Both the position numbers and the translations under genes were made by a program. A stretch of DNA of 64,000 nt from Ktedonobacteraceae bacterium. GTDB taxonomy: Bacteria; Chloroflexota; Ktedonobacteria; Ktedonobacterales; Ktedonobacteraceae. The notes under the pieces were generated by a model. The model saw only the letters and a list, made by a program, of their open reading frames with translations. It searched no databases and had not been told where the DNA came from. Of the stretch, positions 8,158-17,556 are shown piece after piece. Within the stretch, counting starts at the first letter, position 1. Every line of letters begins with the position of its first letter. The stretch covers positions 124,001-188,000 of the forward strand of contig DASRBN010000004.1 of assembly GCA_035653615.1 (NCBI GenBank), read 5' to 3'.

Positions 8158-8322
8158 GGCCGGTTTTCTTCCGGTCCTGCCGATCGGCGTAATCGGGTCC
8201 TACGCGGCAGATGTCTGTGAACCCCGCTAGGTCCGTGAGGAAGCAACGGTAAGTGGACCTCTCTGGGTGCCGTAGGGTAGCCTGATTGCGCTGATCGGCA
8301 GGACCGGGCGAAAATCGGTTTT
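8158..8322 (+). ncRNA. ffs: Signal recognition particle RNA (SRP RNA, 4.5S/scRNA type)
   Basis: The helix 8 core is recognisable: TCCTACGCGG... then GTGAACC, AGGTCC, GAGGAAGCAACGGTAA and a closing GGACCT, matching the conserved GGTCC/GGAAGCAGC region that binds Ffh. Long arms extend it. GGTCCTGCCGATC pairs perfectly with GATCGGCAGGACC, and outer segments at 8160-8168 and 8310-8318 pair as well. A run of T follows the outer helix and would end transcription. The fold is longer than the roughly 110-nt minimal 4.5S RNA. The transcript from the upstream promoter could start at 8129, so the 5' end is approximate. SRP RNA in front of dnaX is also the gene order of Bacillus. Confidence 0.88.
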
Positions 8323-8406
8323 CTCTATGTTTGCTTGTGCCTTCATCCGACCTGGATTGGGTTCGAGGCCCGTGTCTCGTGGGTTTGCAGGCGGAGTCCT
8401 AATATC

Positions 8407-10380
8407 ATGACCTCACAATCGCTCTACCGCAAGTGGCGTTCACAAACATTCGATGAGCTTGTCGGCCAGGAAGAAATCGTAACGACGCTGAAAAATGCCC
8501 TCAAGAGTGGCAGCCTGGCCCATGCCTATCTCTTTACGGGGCCTAGAGGTACCGGTAAAACCAGTACCGCCCGCCTGCTTGCCAAAACTGTGAATTGTCT
8601 CAATCCGCGTGACGGTGAGCCGTGCAACGAATGCCAGCAGTGCCGCGAGATTACTGCCGGTAACTCATTCAATGTCATCGAGATCGACGCCGCTTCCAAT
8701 CGTGGCATTGACAGTATCCGTGACCTGCGCGAAAAGGTCATGATGCCGCCCTCGACCGGCAAGTATAAGGTCTACGTCCTCGACGAAGCGCACATGCTGA
8801 CGACCGAGGCGTTTAATGCCCTGCTCAAGACACTTGAGGAACCACCACCTTACGCCATTTTCATCCTGGCGACCACGGAAGTGCATAAGATGCTGCCAAC
8901 TGTGATCTCGCGCTGCCAGCCATTCTACTTCAAGCGCATCACCACGCGCCAGATCGTCGAACACCTGCATTTCGTTGCTGAGCAAGAACATATCAAACTC
9001 GAACGCTCCGCAGCCGAACTTCTTGCCAGGGCCGCAGCCGGCGGTATGCGTGATGCCTTGAGCCTGCTGGATCAGGCCATTGCCTATGCAGGCGAGGAAA
9101 TATCCCTGGCGCAAGTGCAGGCCATGCTGGGTGTTGCAGACACGCGGGCCATCTCTAAGCTCATCAATCATATCGCTCAACAGGATAGCCCGGCCGTTCT
9201 GCACCTGATCCACGAACTCGCGGAATCTGGCGCAGACCTGCACCAGATCAATGCTCAGGTGGTCGAATACTGGCGCGCGCTCATGCTGACCCATGCTGGA
9301 GCCAACACTGCTTCCATTCTTGACCTGACTGAAGACGAAATGAGCGAGATCAGGCCGCTTTCGCAGCTTTTCAGCCTCGAAGAGCTGACCGAGTGCGCGC
9401 GCATCTTCGCGCAAAATGATCTCATGCAAAAGAATCAGGGCACCCCGCAGCTTGGACTTGAACTGGCCTCGTTGGAGTGCATCGAGGTGCATCGCCGCGC
9501 GCAAGCGGGTCAACTGCACGTTGCTCCTGCTGCTTCGATCCCAACTCCAGCAGCACAGTATCGCCCCCCTGTTTCACATACAGCAACACAGCCGGAAGCG
9601 CCGGCTCGTTTGTCGCAAACCCCGCATGCCCGGAAACCCTCGACTCCACAGAAAAAAGAAGAGGATTTCGATGTATCGCCTGGCGGTAGCGCTCGCCCGC
9701 CTGTGACAGAGCAAAAAGAAGTGCAACCCGTATCTTTGTCATCTAATGGCTCGAAGCCGCCCCTGACCGTTGAGCAGGTGAGTGATGCATGGGAGAGGGT
9801 AAGGAAACGGACGAAGCAGAAGAGCAAAAGCGGGTTGATGGCAGCATATCTGGAACATTTTAAAGTTGTTGGTATAGAGGGGACGGCTCAGCAACCAATA
9901 GTTATCATTCAGGCGGCAAAGCAGGTGCATTATACATTCGTGAAGGAGAACGACCGTTATAAAGACCTGGAATGGGCGTTGACGATGGAGTTTGGTCTGC
10001 CCTGCCAGGTACGGCTTCTGCCACCTGGTCACACGTTCACCGCAGTTCCGGTTTATGAGCCTGATCCACCATCTGCCAATACAATGCTAACCTCTGCTCC
10101 ACCGCAGTCCGCATATCGTGAACCGCCGGTTTCTTCACCACCTGCCCAGATTGAGCAGGCGGCGAACGGAATAGAAACGCCGGACGTGGGCCTTTCGGCG
10201 GTTGATACAGTTCATACAAATAATGGCGATGGGCCAGTTGCCAAAAACAGCGTTGTGAGAGAGAATACTAGTGTGTTCTCATCGAGAGAGAGCATTCAAC
10301 AGCAGGCGGAGCGTGACCCTGTGGTGCAGGAAGTGATAAAAACTTTTTCGGCAAGAATCGTAGATGTGTTCCCAAAGTAA
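8407..10380 (+). CDS. dnaX: DNA polymerase III subunit gamma/tau
   Basis: This 657-residue protein is the clamp-loader ATPase of the replisome. The N-terminal AAA+ module is complete: Walker A GPRGTGKTSTARL (about residues 45-57), the zinc-binding cysteines in CLNPRDGEPCNECQQC, Walker B VLDEAHML and the sensor/arginine-finger SRC motif (VISRCQPFYF). A collar domain follows. Then comes a proline- and glutamine-rich, poorly conserved linker (about residues 375-460) and a small tau-like C-terminal domain. I start at ATG 8407, where family similarity begins (SLYRKWRSQTFDELVGQ); an in-frame extension to 8335 overlaps the SRP RNA region. ybaB starts 15 bp after the stop. Confidence 0.95.
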   Translation: MTSQSLYRKWRSQTFDELVGQEEIVTTLKNALKSGSLAHAYLFTGPRGTGKTSTARLLAKTVNCLNPRDGEPCNECQQCREITAGNSFNVIEIDAASNRGIDSIRDLREKVMMPPSTGKYKVYVLDEAHMLTTEAFNALLKTLEEPPPYAIFILATTEVHKMLPTVISRCQPFYFKRITTRQIVEHLHFVAEQEHIKLERSAAELLARAAAGGMRDALSLLDQAIAYAGEEISLAQVQAMLGVADTRAISKLINHIAQQDSPAVLHLIHELAESGADLHQINAQVVEYWRALMLTHAGANTASILDLTEDEMSEIRPLSQLFSLEELTECARIFAQNDLMQKNQGTPQLGLELASLECIEVHRRAQAGQLHVAPAASIPTPAAQYRPPVSHTATQPEAPARLSQTPHARKPSTPQKKEEDFDVSPGGSARPPVTEQKEVQPVSLSSNGSKPPLTVEQVSDAWERVRKRTKQKSKSGLMAAYLEHFKVVGIEGTAQQPIVIIQAAKQVHYTFVKENDRYKDLEWALTMEFGLPCQVRLLPPGHTFTAVPVYEPDPPSANTMLTSAPPQSAYREPPVSSPPAQIEQAANGIETPDVGLSAVDTVHTNNGDGPVAKNSVVRENTSVFSSRESIQQQAERDPVVQEVIKTFSARIVDVFPK

Positions 10381-10395
10381 GGAGCGAGCTTTTCC

Positions 10396-10692
10396 ATGAA
10401 CATGCGTGAAATCCAGAAGATGCAGCAGAGGCTGATCAAAATGCAGGAGGAATTGGAGGCCTCCCAGTTTACAGGTACCGCCGGTGGCGGCGCTGTAACC
10501 ATTACTATGAACGGAAAATTTGAAATCTCCGCCGTCAAAATTGACCCGGAAGCCTTTAGCGCAGATGATATCGCCGAGCTGGAAGTAATGGTGCTGGCCG
10601 CTGCCAAAGATGCCCACGACAAGGTGAACAATGCGCAGCAGAAACTGGCCAGCAGCGTAACCGGCGGCATGAAAATTCCAGGATTATTCTAA
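10396..10692 (+). CDS. ybaB: YbaB/EbfC family nucleoid-associated protein
   Basis: This 98-residue DNA-binding protein is of the size and shape of the YbaB/EbfC family. The N-terminal helix MNMREIQKMQQRLIKMQEEL is followed by the conserved glycine-rich strand pair (TAGGGAVTITMNGKFEISAVKIDPEAF) and a C-terminal helix ending near GGMKIPGLF. The family forms dimers with tweezer-like DNA-binding helices. Its position between dnaX and recR, 15 bp and 3 bp from its neighbours, is the conserved gene order across bacteria and indicates cotranscription. Confidence 0.94.
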   Translation: MNMREIQKMQQRLIKMQEELEASQFTGTAGGGAVTITMNGKFEISAVKIDPEAFSADDIAELEVMVLAAAKDAHDKVNNAQQKLASSVTGGMKIPGLF

Positions 10693-10695
10693 AAC

Positions 10696-11295
10696 ATGAG
10701 CAATCTCGCGCCGCCTGTAGCGGCACTGATCGAAGAGTTTTCCAAACTGCCCGGTGTTGGTGTCAAGACCGCGCAGCGCCTCACCTTTTTCATCTTACGT
10801 AGTCCTACCGACCAGGCGCGCCGCCTGGCCGAAGCCATTATGCGCGTCAAAGAGAGCATTATCTACTGCTCGCGCTGCTTTAATATTACCGAAACCGATC
10901 CCTGTATCACGTGCAGCAATCCCAACCGCGACCAGGAAATCATCTGTGTGGTGGAAGAGCCGCTCGATGTGCTTGCCTTAGAGAAAACTGGCGTCTATAA
11001 GGGACTGTATCATGTGCTTCACGGGGCGCTCTCGCCTGTCGAGGGCATCGGGCCGAAAGATTTGCGCATTGACGAACTGCTGCAACGCGTGCGTGGAGGC
11101 ACGGTGCGCGAGGTAATTCTGGCGACCAACCCCAATTTCGAGGGAGAATATACTGCCAATTACTTGCAGAAAGAGTTGAAGCCTTTCAACGTGCGGGTTA
11201 CAGGGCTTGCACGTGGCCTACCGATTGGCGGCGACCTGGAATATGCCGATGAAGGCACGCTGAGCCGCGCGCTGGAGGGCAGGCGTGACATGTAG
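10696..11295 (+). CDS. recR: Recombination mediator RecR
   Basis: This 199-residue protein works with RecF and RecO to load RecA at gaps. It has an N-terminal helix-hairpin-helix ([21 protein letters not shown]), a four-cysteine zinc finger ([16 protein letters not shown], about residues 54-69), and a Toprim domain with the acidic motif [15 protein letters not shown]. The conserved C-terminal region ([26 protein letters not shown]) is intact. It begins 3 bp after ybaB and is the last gene of the SRP RNA-dnaX-ybaB-recR unit. A large palindrome follows the stop codon within 10 bp. Confidence 0.95.
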   Translation: MSNLAPPVAALIEEFSKLPGVGVKTAQRLTFFILRSPTDQARRLAEAIMRVKESIIYCSRCFNITETDPCITCSNPNRDQEIICVVEEPLDVLALEKTGVYKGLYHVLHGALSPVEGIGPKDLRIDELLQRVRGGTVREVILATNPNFEGEYTANYLQKELKPFNVRVTGLARGLPIGGDLEYADEGTLSRALEGRRDM

Positions 11296-11302
11296 GCGGG
11301 CA

Positions 11303-11394
11303 AGGGATTCTTCGCTGCGCTCAGAATGACATGTGCCAGGACATGTGCCAGGACATGCCAGGACATGTCATTCTGAGCGCAGCGAAGAATCCCT
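11303..11394. repeat. Perfect 32-bp inverted repeat of the TCATTCTGAG family
   Basis: The arm 11303-11334 (AGGGATTCTTCGCTGC...) is the exact reverse complement of 11363-11394. The loop holds a 12-base tandem, ACATGTGCCAGG twice followed by a shortened ACATGCCAGG. Related inverted repeats occur at 14117-14204 and 25551-25639. Here it sits directly after recR and may end its transcript, but the sequence is that of a dispersed repeat. Confidence 0.88.
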
Positions 11395-11428
11395 CACCGG
11401 CTCATGGGAATCACCGGGGAAAAAACTC

Positions 11429-11457
11429 TTGACATACTCGCGCCTCTATGGTACTCT
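11429..11457 (+). promoter_or_regulatory. Sigma-70 promoter of recA
   Basis: TTGACA at 11429-11434 and TACTCT at 11452-11457 have a 17-bp spacer. The transcript would carry a 5' leader of about 290 nt before the recA start at 11758. I could not identify a LexA box with confidence; GTAC-N4-GTTC overlapping the -10 is the only loosely similar sequence. Confidence 0.65.
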
Positions 11458-11757
11458 TGTTCTACTTTAGAGGAGTGGGTATGGAGAGAGCAGCCCATTT
11501 CCGCTTTTTCGACCCTGTTAGAGAATATCTTAAAGGGAACGAAAAAAACGAGTCGTATCATACCAGCACACGGATTCGTTATTTTTGTCATCGCATAGGC
11601 GACAGGGGCGTTCCCCTCCCATAAAGGGAACCAGCAAGATTATAAAAGGAGGAATGCAGGGCGATAAAGCGGGATGGCAACGAACCTGTCTAGAACTGTG
11701 CCGTCATTTACACCCTGTAAAAAAACAGGCATGCCAATGAGTAAAAAGGAGAAATCC

Positions 11758-12837
11758 ATGGCCGACCGAGGCAGTACTGTCGTTTCTACTGCCACTACCG
11801 AGCGAGAAAAGGCTATAGAGCAAGCCTTGAGTCAGATCGAACGCCGCTTTGGTAAGGGCGCCATCATGAAGCTAGGCGAAGTATCAAAGATTCACGTTGA
11901 GGTCATTCCTACCGGGTCTATCGCGCTCGACCTCGCCCTCGGCGTCGGTGGTATCCCACGCGGGCGCATTACAGAAATTTATGGGCCTGAGTCATCCGGT
12001 AAGACAACGCTTTGCCAGCATATTATCGCCAACGCCCAGCGCGCCGGTGGATATGCTGCCTTTGTCGACGCGGAACACGCGCTTGATCGCACCTATGCCG
12101 CCCGTTGTGGCGTCGATACCAATAACCTGTTGATCTCGCAGCCCGATACCGGTGAGCAAGCATTGGAAATCGTGGATGCTCTTGTGCGTAGCAACGCGAT
12201 TGACGTGGTCGTTATCGACTCTGTCGCGGCGCTTACTCCTCGTGCCGAGATCGAGGGTGAGATGGGCGATTCTCACGTTGGTTTGCAGGCCAGGTTGATG
12301 AGTCAGGCCATGCGCAAGCTCACCTCGGCTATTAGCAGCTCCAATACGGCCGTCGTTTTCACGAACCAGCTGCGTGAGAAGGTCGGAGTGATGTTCGGCA
12401 ATCCTGAGACCACTTCCGGCGGTAAAGCCCTGAAATTTTACGCTTCGGTACGCCTCGATATTCGCCGTACCGATACCATCAAGCAGGGCCAGGATGTGAT
12501 GGGAAGCCGCACCCGCGTGCGCGTCGTCAAAAACAAAGTCGCGCCCCCATTCCGCGTGGCCGAATTCGACATCATGTACAGCGAAGGTATTTCTCGCGAG
12601 GGTGGGCTGATTGACCTCGGCCTGGAGATGGGCCTTGTGAAGAAGAGTGGCGCGTGGTTCAATGTCGGTGACATCCGTCTCGGCCAGGGGCGAGAAAACG
12701 CGAAGGAATTCCTGCGCCAGAACAGTGATGTTGCCTCCGCCCTCGAAGAGCAGATTCGCGGCAACATGAATTCGTTCAGAGTGGGTGAAGTCGACGGGGA
12801 GGAAGAAGAGGAAGAAGAGACTCTGGAAGAAGTGTAA
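11758..12837 (+). CDS. recA: Recombinase RecA
   Basis: This 359-residue strand-exchange protein and SOS co-protease has the diagnostic start ([16 protein letters not shown]), Walker [11 protein letters not shown] (about residues 75-84), the [20 protein letters not shown] block (L1 region), [21 protein letters not shown] (L2 region), and an acidic C-terminal tail ending [12 protein letters not shown] chose ATG 11758 because AAGGAG stands 7 bp upstream and family similarity begins right after; longer in-frame starts at 11731 and 11674 exist. The gene has its own promoter and a roughly 290-nt leader of unknown function. A strong hairpin follows. Confidence 0.96.
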   Translation: MADRGSTVVSTATTEREKAIEQALSQIERRFGKGAIMKLGEVSKIHVEVIPTGSIALDLALGVGGIPRGRITEIYGPESSGKTTLCQHIIANAQRAGGYAAFVDAEHALDRTYAARCGVDTNNLLISQPDTGEQALEIVDALVRSNAIDVVVIDSVAALTPRAEIEGEMGDSHVGLQARLMSQAMRKLTSAISSSNTAVVFTNQLREKVGVMFGNPETTSGGKALKFYASVRLDIRRTDTIKQGQDVMGSRTRVRVVKNKVAPPFRVAEFDIMYSEGISREGGLIDLGLEMGLVKKSGAWFNVGDIRLGQGRENAKEFLRQNSDVASALEEQIRGNMNSFRVGEVDGEEEEEEETLEEV

Positions 12838-12884
12838 GCGTTGGCTTTGTATCCCCTTACACTCTAACCGATCTAAACGAACAG

Positions 12885-12932
12885 AACAGACACTGCCTGG
12901 CTCCCAGAAAGGAAAGCCAGGCAGTGTCTGTT
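12885..12932 (+). terminator. Hairpin downstream of recA
   Basis: AACAGACACTGCCTGGCT at 12885-12902 pairs perfectly with AGCCAGGCAGTGTCTGTT at 12915-12932. This gives an 18-bp stem with a 12-base loop. There is no long T-run, so it may stabilise or end the recA transcript inefficiently. The CTGCCTGGCTCC sequence recurs near 15805, so it may derive from a repeat family. Confidence 0.65.
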
Positions 12933-13017
12933 AGCAGGCAAGAAACAACCAATCTATCGAGGCCAATGCTTCACGAACAAGGGAGGTGAAAATTTCTTTG
13001 CCTCTTTCTTTCCCTCC

Positions 13018-13707
13018 TTACTCAATGGGTGCTACACGGCGATCGATTGGCAGTCTGAAGATCCCATAGGGAGCTCTGGCGGCGAGGATGCTGGTCAGGC
13101 CAGCAAGCCAGGCAACCACCGCGCAAGCAATCGCTACCCAACCTCCGGCGTGTACAACACCGTAGCTGTTCGAAGCCAATTGTCCGATTGTGAGCAGGAG
13201 GTAGGAGACGAAGAGCAGTGCGACCGATGCGATTAATGCGGCATTTGACCGCAGTGTTCCGATGAGTACTATCCCTGAGAAAATCGTCCAGCACAGGAAG
13301 AACAGGCCAAGCGCAAAATGCATATCGCCGGTGCTGTTGAGAGCTGCCAGGATGCCAAAGTTCGGAATAAAGATCAGACCAATGGCGCCAAGGAAGCCGC
13401 CATAGGAGGTGAAGAGGGTCGCCATGAGCATGGAATTCTTGCGATATTCCCACATTCCGGCGAGCACCAGGATGACGCCCAGGATGAAGAGTACGACTCC
13501 CACTGCCGGGCGCATGCCCGCATTTTCATAGGGAATGATAAAGCCGGTATAAAAACAACCGACAATCGCTGTTGCGAATGCGAGTACGTTCAGGCCAAGC
13601 GGCGCAGGACTGGCAACATTGGTGACAATGGTGTCAACACGTGTCGTTGTTTCCTGCGTTACGGGTGTTGTAGATGTTGCAGGTGTTGTGTTGTAATCTT
13701 TCATCAT
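13018..13707 (-). CDS. GPR1/FUN34/YaaH (SatP-like) family membrane transporter
   Basis: This 229-residue integral membrane protein has six predicted transmembrane segments between about residues 38 and 215. The family start signature is present as SPAPLGLNVLAFATA (consensus NPAPLGL). Bacterial members such as SatP exchange acetate/succinate with protons or form acetate channels, so a short-chain carboxylate substrate is likely but not certain. An extended frame runs upstream to 13917. I placed the start at the double ATG ending at 13707 because GGAAGGAATT lies directly before it and the extension has no membrane-protein character. The gene stands alone and faces recA tail to tail. Confidence 0.85.
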   Translation of the reverse strand: MMKDYNTTPATSTTPVTQETTTRVDTIVTNVASPAPLGLNVLAFATAIVGCFYTGFIIPYENAGMRPAVGVVLFILGVILVLAGMWEYRKNSMLMATLFTSYGGFLGAIGLIFIPNFGILAALNSTGDMHFALGLFFLCWTIFSGIVLIGTLRSNAALIASVALLFVSYLLLTIGQLASNSYGVVHAGGWVAIACAVVAWLAGLTSILAARAPYGIFRLPIDRRVAPIE

Positions 13708-14236
13708 AATTCCTTCCTTTCTTCGAAAGGGCATCGTTATCCGATGTAAGGGAGATGAATGTTTGTCCTTGCCTGCTTGCTGGATACGATGCCTGAGAAC
13801 TTTTCGCGCTCCCTTGTCCGTGATCGTCTCGCTGCTACACGGAGCGGCAACGTTGACGCCCCGCGCAGAGGAGGGAACACTCCTGGCAACAACAAAGGTT
13901 ATTGCCAGCAGCATCACTCTGGCATCTCCGCACTACATCTCCTCCTGAGCAATGCCTGTATTTCATGTGTTCCTGCTATATAGTATGAATCAGGAGGGTT
14001 AGACGCGAGTAAAAGTATGATGAAAAAGCTATTAAAAGCAGATTAGACAAGATTAGAAAGTTCTACCAGAAATAGAGCTTGCCGGAATAGCAAGCCATGA
14101 AAAAGTGGGCCGGGACATGTCATTCTGAGTGAGGCGAAGAATCCGTAGCGCGCACTTGATCGATCTGGCTCACCTGAGATTCTTCGCTTCACTCAGAATG
14201 ACATCCGAGACGGTCTTTTTCATGACAACGGATGGC
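13708..14236. other. Intergenic region upstream of the YaaH-family gene
   Basis: No gene of its own is supported here. The stretch should contain the leftward promoter of the transporter gene, but I could not single one out. Its right end is occupied by the inverted repeat at 14117-14204, which would also cap the 3' end of the leftward DUF4032 gene. Confidence 0.4.
14117..14204. repeat. Inverted repeat of the TCATTCTGAG family, copy 2
   Basis: ATGTCATTCTGAGTGAGGCG... at 14117-14143 is the reverse complement of 14178-14204 with one mismatch (27-bp arms, 34-base loop). It lies 33 bp beyond the stop codon of the leftward DUF4032 gene. The core is shared with the repeats at 11303 and 25551. Confidence 0.85.
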
Positions 14237-15697
14237 TCATTCTTCTGGTGGCGGTGGCAGTATCTGATCTAACTGGTCTTGTAGGAGGGAAGGTGGCAGA
14301 TTTACGAGCGGCTGTTCCTGCTCTGAGAGCAGGGGTTGCAGCTTCTCGCTTTCGATCAGGGGGGGTTCTAATGCTTTTGCCGCCGGTTCGCGCTCTCGCC
14401 ACCAGGTCGCGAGAGCCGCGGGATCGACTGCCCCCAGTTTTCCAGCTCTCGCGGCCTGCTCCATGGCCCAGTCTACGACCGCTTCATCGAGCGGAATCTC
14501 ATACCCTGCTTTTTCGCTGAGTTTCCACTTGTGATCCATGATGGAGAAGTAGGCTTTCAAGGGGTCCTGTTCGCTTGTCAGGTGGTTGCGCAGCAGTAGA
14601 ATGGCCGGCAGATGATAGCGCGTATACCAGTCTTGCGCTGCCTCTTCCAGGTTCACATCGCGCCCCTCCTGCTCGCTCATAATCCTTTGATGGCCAAGGA
14701 TCATATTGTAAAAACGACGGGCATAGATGCGAGGAACAGAAATGTGCAGCAATTCATGAATGCGACGCTGGTACCAGCCGGGTAAGACAGTAGTAAGTCC
14801 ATACAATGCCTTTCCGGTCGTACCCAGCACTGAATAGCCCCAGCGATTCAGACCTTCTAACAACAGCTGTATTTGATAAAGCGTGGTGGTAGAGGGAGAA
14901 GCCGCTAATTGCGCGTGCTCGCGACGGAGCCAGCGATAGCGCCGGCGAAAATAGAGAAAATCCTTCTCTCCCACCAGTTCTTCTTCCTCCGGCAATCCGC
15001 GCGCGATGCGTAAATCTTCTGCCTGCCAGGTCAGCGACTCGCCGAATAGTTCCAGGTCCTGCTCGCGCAACCCCTCGCTGATGGGGCCAGGAAAGAGTTC
15101 TGCCGTCTCAGCATCGGCCATGATTGCCAGCACGCTGCGCCCATCGATACGCATCAGCACATTTGCCAGCGAAGGATCGCCCCAGTACACGCCATGTTCG
15201 TGAAGTTCGACCATCAACAAAGCTACCGCTCCTAAAAGATGTCGTTTTGTGCGCTTCGAAAAGGGCAGGCGAAAGAGCAGGGAGTTTGGTATGACACGTG
15301 GAGCCAGCCGCGTTACAGTGTATCCTCGATCCCCGCTTGTATACAACGGAACTCCTCCCGGCCCTTGCGCATCCAATAAGATACGTTGGCCGGTAATAGT
15401 GACACTGCCAACCGCGGTCAGCACGGGAATGCCGCGCGATTCGATCTCGCGCAGGTTGCGTATCTCGCGCTCGGCCATATGAGGAGTCGTCTCTTTGATG
15501 GCGTAGCGAACTTCATCGCGCTCGACGAAAATCACCGGGTGGCGCGATTCCCCTCGCCGGATGGAAAGCGGGGTAACGCCATGTTCCGGCCATTCAGCTA
15601 GAGGAAACTGCCAGGGCAAACCTTCAAGTCGTTGTTTATCCCTGGCCTCCATATGGAAGTGCGGCGCATGTTGGGTACGAAATTGATCAGCTTTCAC
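14237..15697 (-). CDS. DUF4032 / lipopolysaccharide-kinase-like protein
   Basis: This 486-residue soluble protein has an N-terminal half with a kinase-like (Kdo/WaaP, InaA) fold: YAIKETTPHMAEREIRNLREIESRGIPV includes the lysine and the glutamate helix, and VELHEHGVYWGDPSLANVLM is an H-x-x-G-x-x-W-G-D-x-S-x-x-N catalytic loop. The C-terminal half matches the DUF4032 proteins of Actinobacteria and Chloroflexi. The residues suggest real phosphotransfer, but no substrate is known to me. I favour the GTG at 15697 because the conserved LEGLPWQFPLAEWPEHG follows closely; an ATG-initiated form would reach 15760. Confidence 0.75.
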   Translation of the reverse strand: MKADQFRTQHAPHFHMEARDKQRLEGLPWQFPLAEWPEHGVTPLSIRRGESRHPVIFVERDEVRYAIKETTPHMAEREIRNLREIESRGIPVLTAVGSVTITGQRILLDAQGPGGVPLYTSGDRGYTVTRLAPRVIPNSLLFRLPFSKRTKRHLLGAVALLMVELHEHGVYWGDPSLANVLMRIDGRSVLAIMADAETAELFPGPISEGLREQDLELFGESLTWQAEDLRIARGLPEEEELVGEKDFLYFRRRYRWLRREHAQLAASPSTTTLYQIQLLLEGLNRWGYSVLGTTGKALYGLTTVLPGWYQRRIHELLHISVPRIYARRFYNMILGHQRIMSEQEGRDVNLEEAAQDWYTRYHLPAILLLRNHLTSEQDPLKAYFSIMDHKWKLSEKAGYEIPLDEAVVDWAMEQAARAGKLGAVDPAALATWWREREPAAKALEPPLIESEKLQPLLSEQEQPLVNLPPSLLQDQLDQILPPPPEE

Positions 15698-15818
15698 GGT
15701 TGAACTTTGTTTACCTCTGTGATATAAAAGGGCTATCCAATTGCCTGAATCATATGACAAATTGCGAAGGGGCGCAATTTTGTCGTAGCGGCTTGAACAG
15801 GCAGGACTGCCTGGCTCC

Positions 15819-17348
15819 CTATGGGTGTCCTGCGGGAAGTGTAAACGAGAAGCGACTGCCCTCTCCTTCCTTTCCCGAACTCTCTACCCAGATGCGGCCA
15901 TCCATTTTCGCTAGCAGTTCTTTACATATATAGAGGCCCAGGCCTGTTCCCCGGACAGTGCTGCTCAGATCGCGTTTGAGACGGATGAATTTCTGGAATA
16001 AGAATTGCTGTTCAGCTGGGGGAATGCCGGGACCGGCATCCTGCACACTGATACAAACCTGGGGGGTGGTGCCTGCTTCCTGGGCAATGGGAGTTGCGCT
16101 GATGAGTAGTGGTGTCTGTTCAGGCGCGTATTTAAAGACGTTCGAGATCAAATTCCGCAACACCTGGCACAAATATTGCTTGTCGGCATAGACAAACAAA
16201 TCCTCCGGAATGTCTAGCCGGCAGTGGTATTCTTGCCACTTGCGAGGGTCAAACTGCTCGATCACTTCACGCACGAGGGAGGCGACGGCGAGTTGTTCGC
16301 TTTTAATAGGCTTCGCATCCTGTTTGATTTTCAAGACGTTAATCACCGTATTGACGAGGTCCGCGAGAACCTGGCAGTTTTCGAGGGCCTGGTTCAAGAA
16401 CTGAGCTTTTGAGGAAGCATCTAGACGCTCGCCATGATCCTGGAGCAATTCTAAATAGCCGCTCACGGCCGCGAGAGGTGTGCGTAGTTCGTGGCTGACA
16501 TGCATAATGAACTCGTCCTTGTGCTGCTCAAGCTCTTTGAATTGCGTGATATCTTCCAATACGCTGATCACGAGGGGTGGCACCTGTTCACCGGCTAAGA
16601 CAGCCGTCGATTTGATCGATACCCAGCGTACTTGACGCGTGCGCCGTAACACTAAGCGCGCGTTAATTTGAGAAGACGTTTCCTTTTCGATAACCCTGCC
16701 GGCTGGAAGTTGAGACAGGGGCAAGCGATGTCCCTCCTCATCCGTAATCTCAAATTGTTCCCAGTATGCTGGTGAAGGCATTTGAAGGATGTCTTCCGCT
16801 GAAGTATAGCCAGCGAGCATTGCTGCCTTATGATTGGCATAGATAATAGTACCCGTTGTATCCTGTACAAGAATGCCATCGGCAATATTATGGAGAATCG
16901 TCTCCAGCTGGTGCCTGGCCTGCCGTACCTCTGCTTCCAGGCGTTTGTGTTCCGTAATATCGGTGAGGAATATGCCAATTTCACCGGGTGAGGGAAAGAT
17001 ATGGATATGGAACCATTTCGCGTAGCGCGGAGACTCGACTTCAAATTGGACAACGTTACCGTTGGCAATTGCTTGCAGGCAGTGATGATGGAGAGGAGAA
17101 CCAACCATTTCCGGGAAGACTTCCCAGATACTTTTGCCGATCACTACTTCTCTCGTTTTTCCCAGCACCTGTATCGCCTGCTGGCTCAGATAGACGATTT
17201 GCCACTGTTTATTCAGAGCAAGAAATGCCTGTGTGATATGCTCAACATTGGAGGTTTGAAGTATGTATGTTTGCATGAATGGCTGTTGGGAGCTTGAAAA
17301 CTCCACGTTTCCCCCAGCCTCTTCCACGTGCGGTAAGTTTTTATTCAT
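15819..17348 (-). CDS. PAS-domain sensor histidine kinase
   Basis: This 509-residue cytoplasmic kinase has no transmembrane segment. Two PAS domains lie in the N-terminal 260 residues (AFLALNKQWQIVYLSQQAIQVLGKTREVVIGKSIWEVFP, then an ILHNIADGILVQDTTGTIIYANHKAAMLAGYTS block), each with its PAC tail. A HisKA domain follows with the H-box HVSHELRTPLAAVSGY, then HATPase_c with NLISNVFKYA, DAGPGIPPAEQ and GTGLGLYICKELL. The ATG at 17348 follows GAAGGG. The signal is unknown: soluble PAS kinases often sense redox, oxygen or a small ligand, but no haem or flavin residue can be assigned by eye. No cognate regulator is adjacent. Confidence 0.88.
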   Translation of the reverse strand: MNKNLPHVEEAGGNVEFSSSQQPFMQTYILQTSNVEHITQAFLALNKQWQIVYLSQQAIQVLGKTREVVIGKSIWEVFPEMVGSPLHHHCLQAIANGNVVQFEVESPRYAKWFHIHIFPSPGEIGIFLTDITEHKRLEAEVRQARHQLETILHNIADGILVQDTTGTIIYANHKAAMLAGYTSAEDILQMPSPAYWEQFEITDEEGHRLPLSQLPAGRVIEKETSSQINARLVLRRTRQVRWVSIKSTAVLAGEQVPPLVISVLEDITQFKELEQHKDEFIMHVSHELRTPLAAVSGYLELLQDHGERLDASSKAQFLNQALENCQVLADLVNTVINVLKIKQDAKPIKSEQLAVASLVREVIEQFDPRKWQEYHCRLDIPEDLFVYADKQYLCQVLRNLISNVFKYAPEQTPLLISATPIAQEAGTTPQVCISVQDAGPGIPPAEQQFLFQKFIRLKRDLSSTVRGTGLGLYICKELLAKMDGRIWVESSGKEGEGSRFSFTLPAGHP

Positions 17349-17556
17349 TGCATCGACCCTTCGAGCCACAGGCACTGCAAATCTCCATCCGACTGTACGT
17401 TTTCCCGCATAGCTGTGTTTAGTATACCATAATGTGGAAGATACTCGAGCATGATTGTTGAGTATGGGTTAGACTGATCAGGGCGGCGTATCAAGCCAGC
17501 CTGAACTGTGATATAAGATAGGATATCGACGAAATAACATATTTGAGGAGGCATCC

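Noticed and set aside
11404-11598. Rightward 64-codon frame in the recA leader
   Set aside because: It covers the recA promoter and has no Shine-Dalgarno. Composition is not protein-like.
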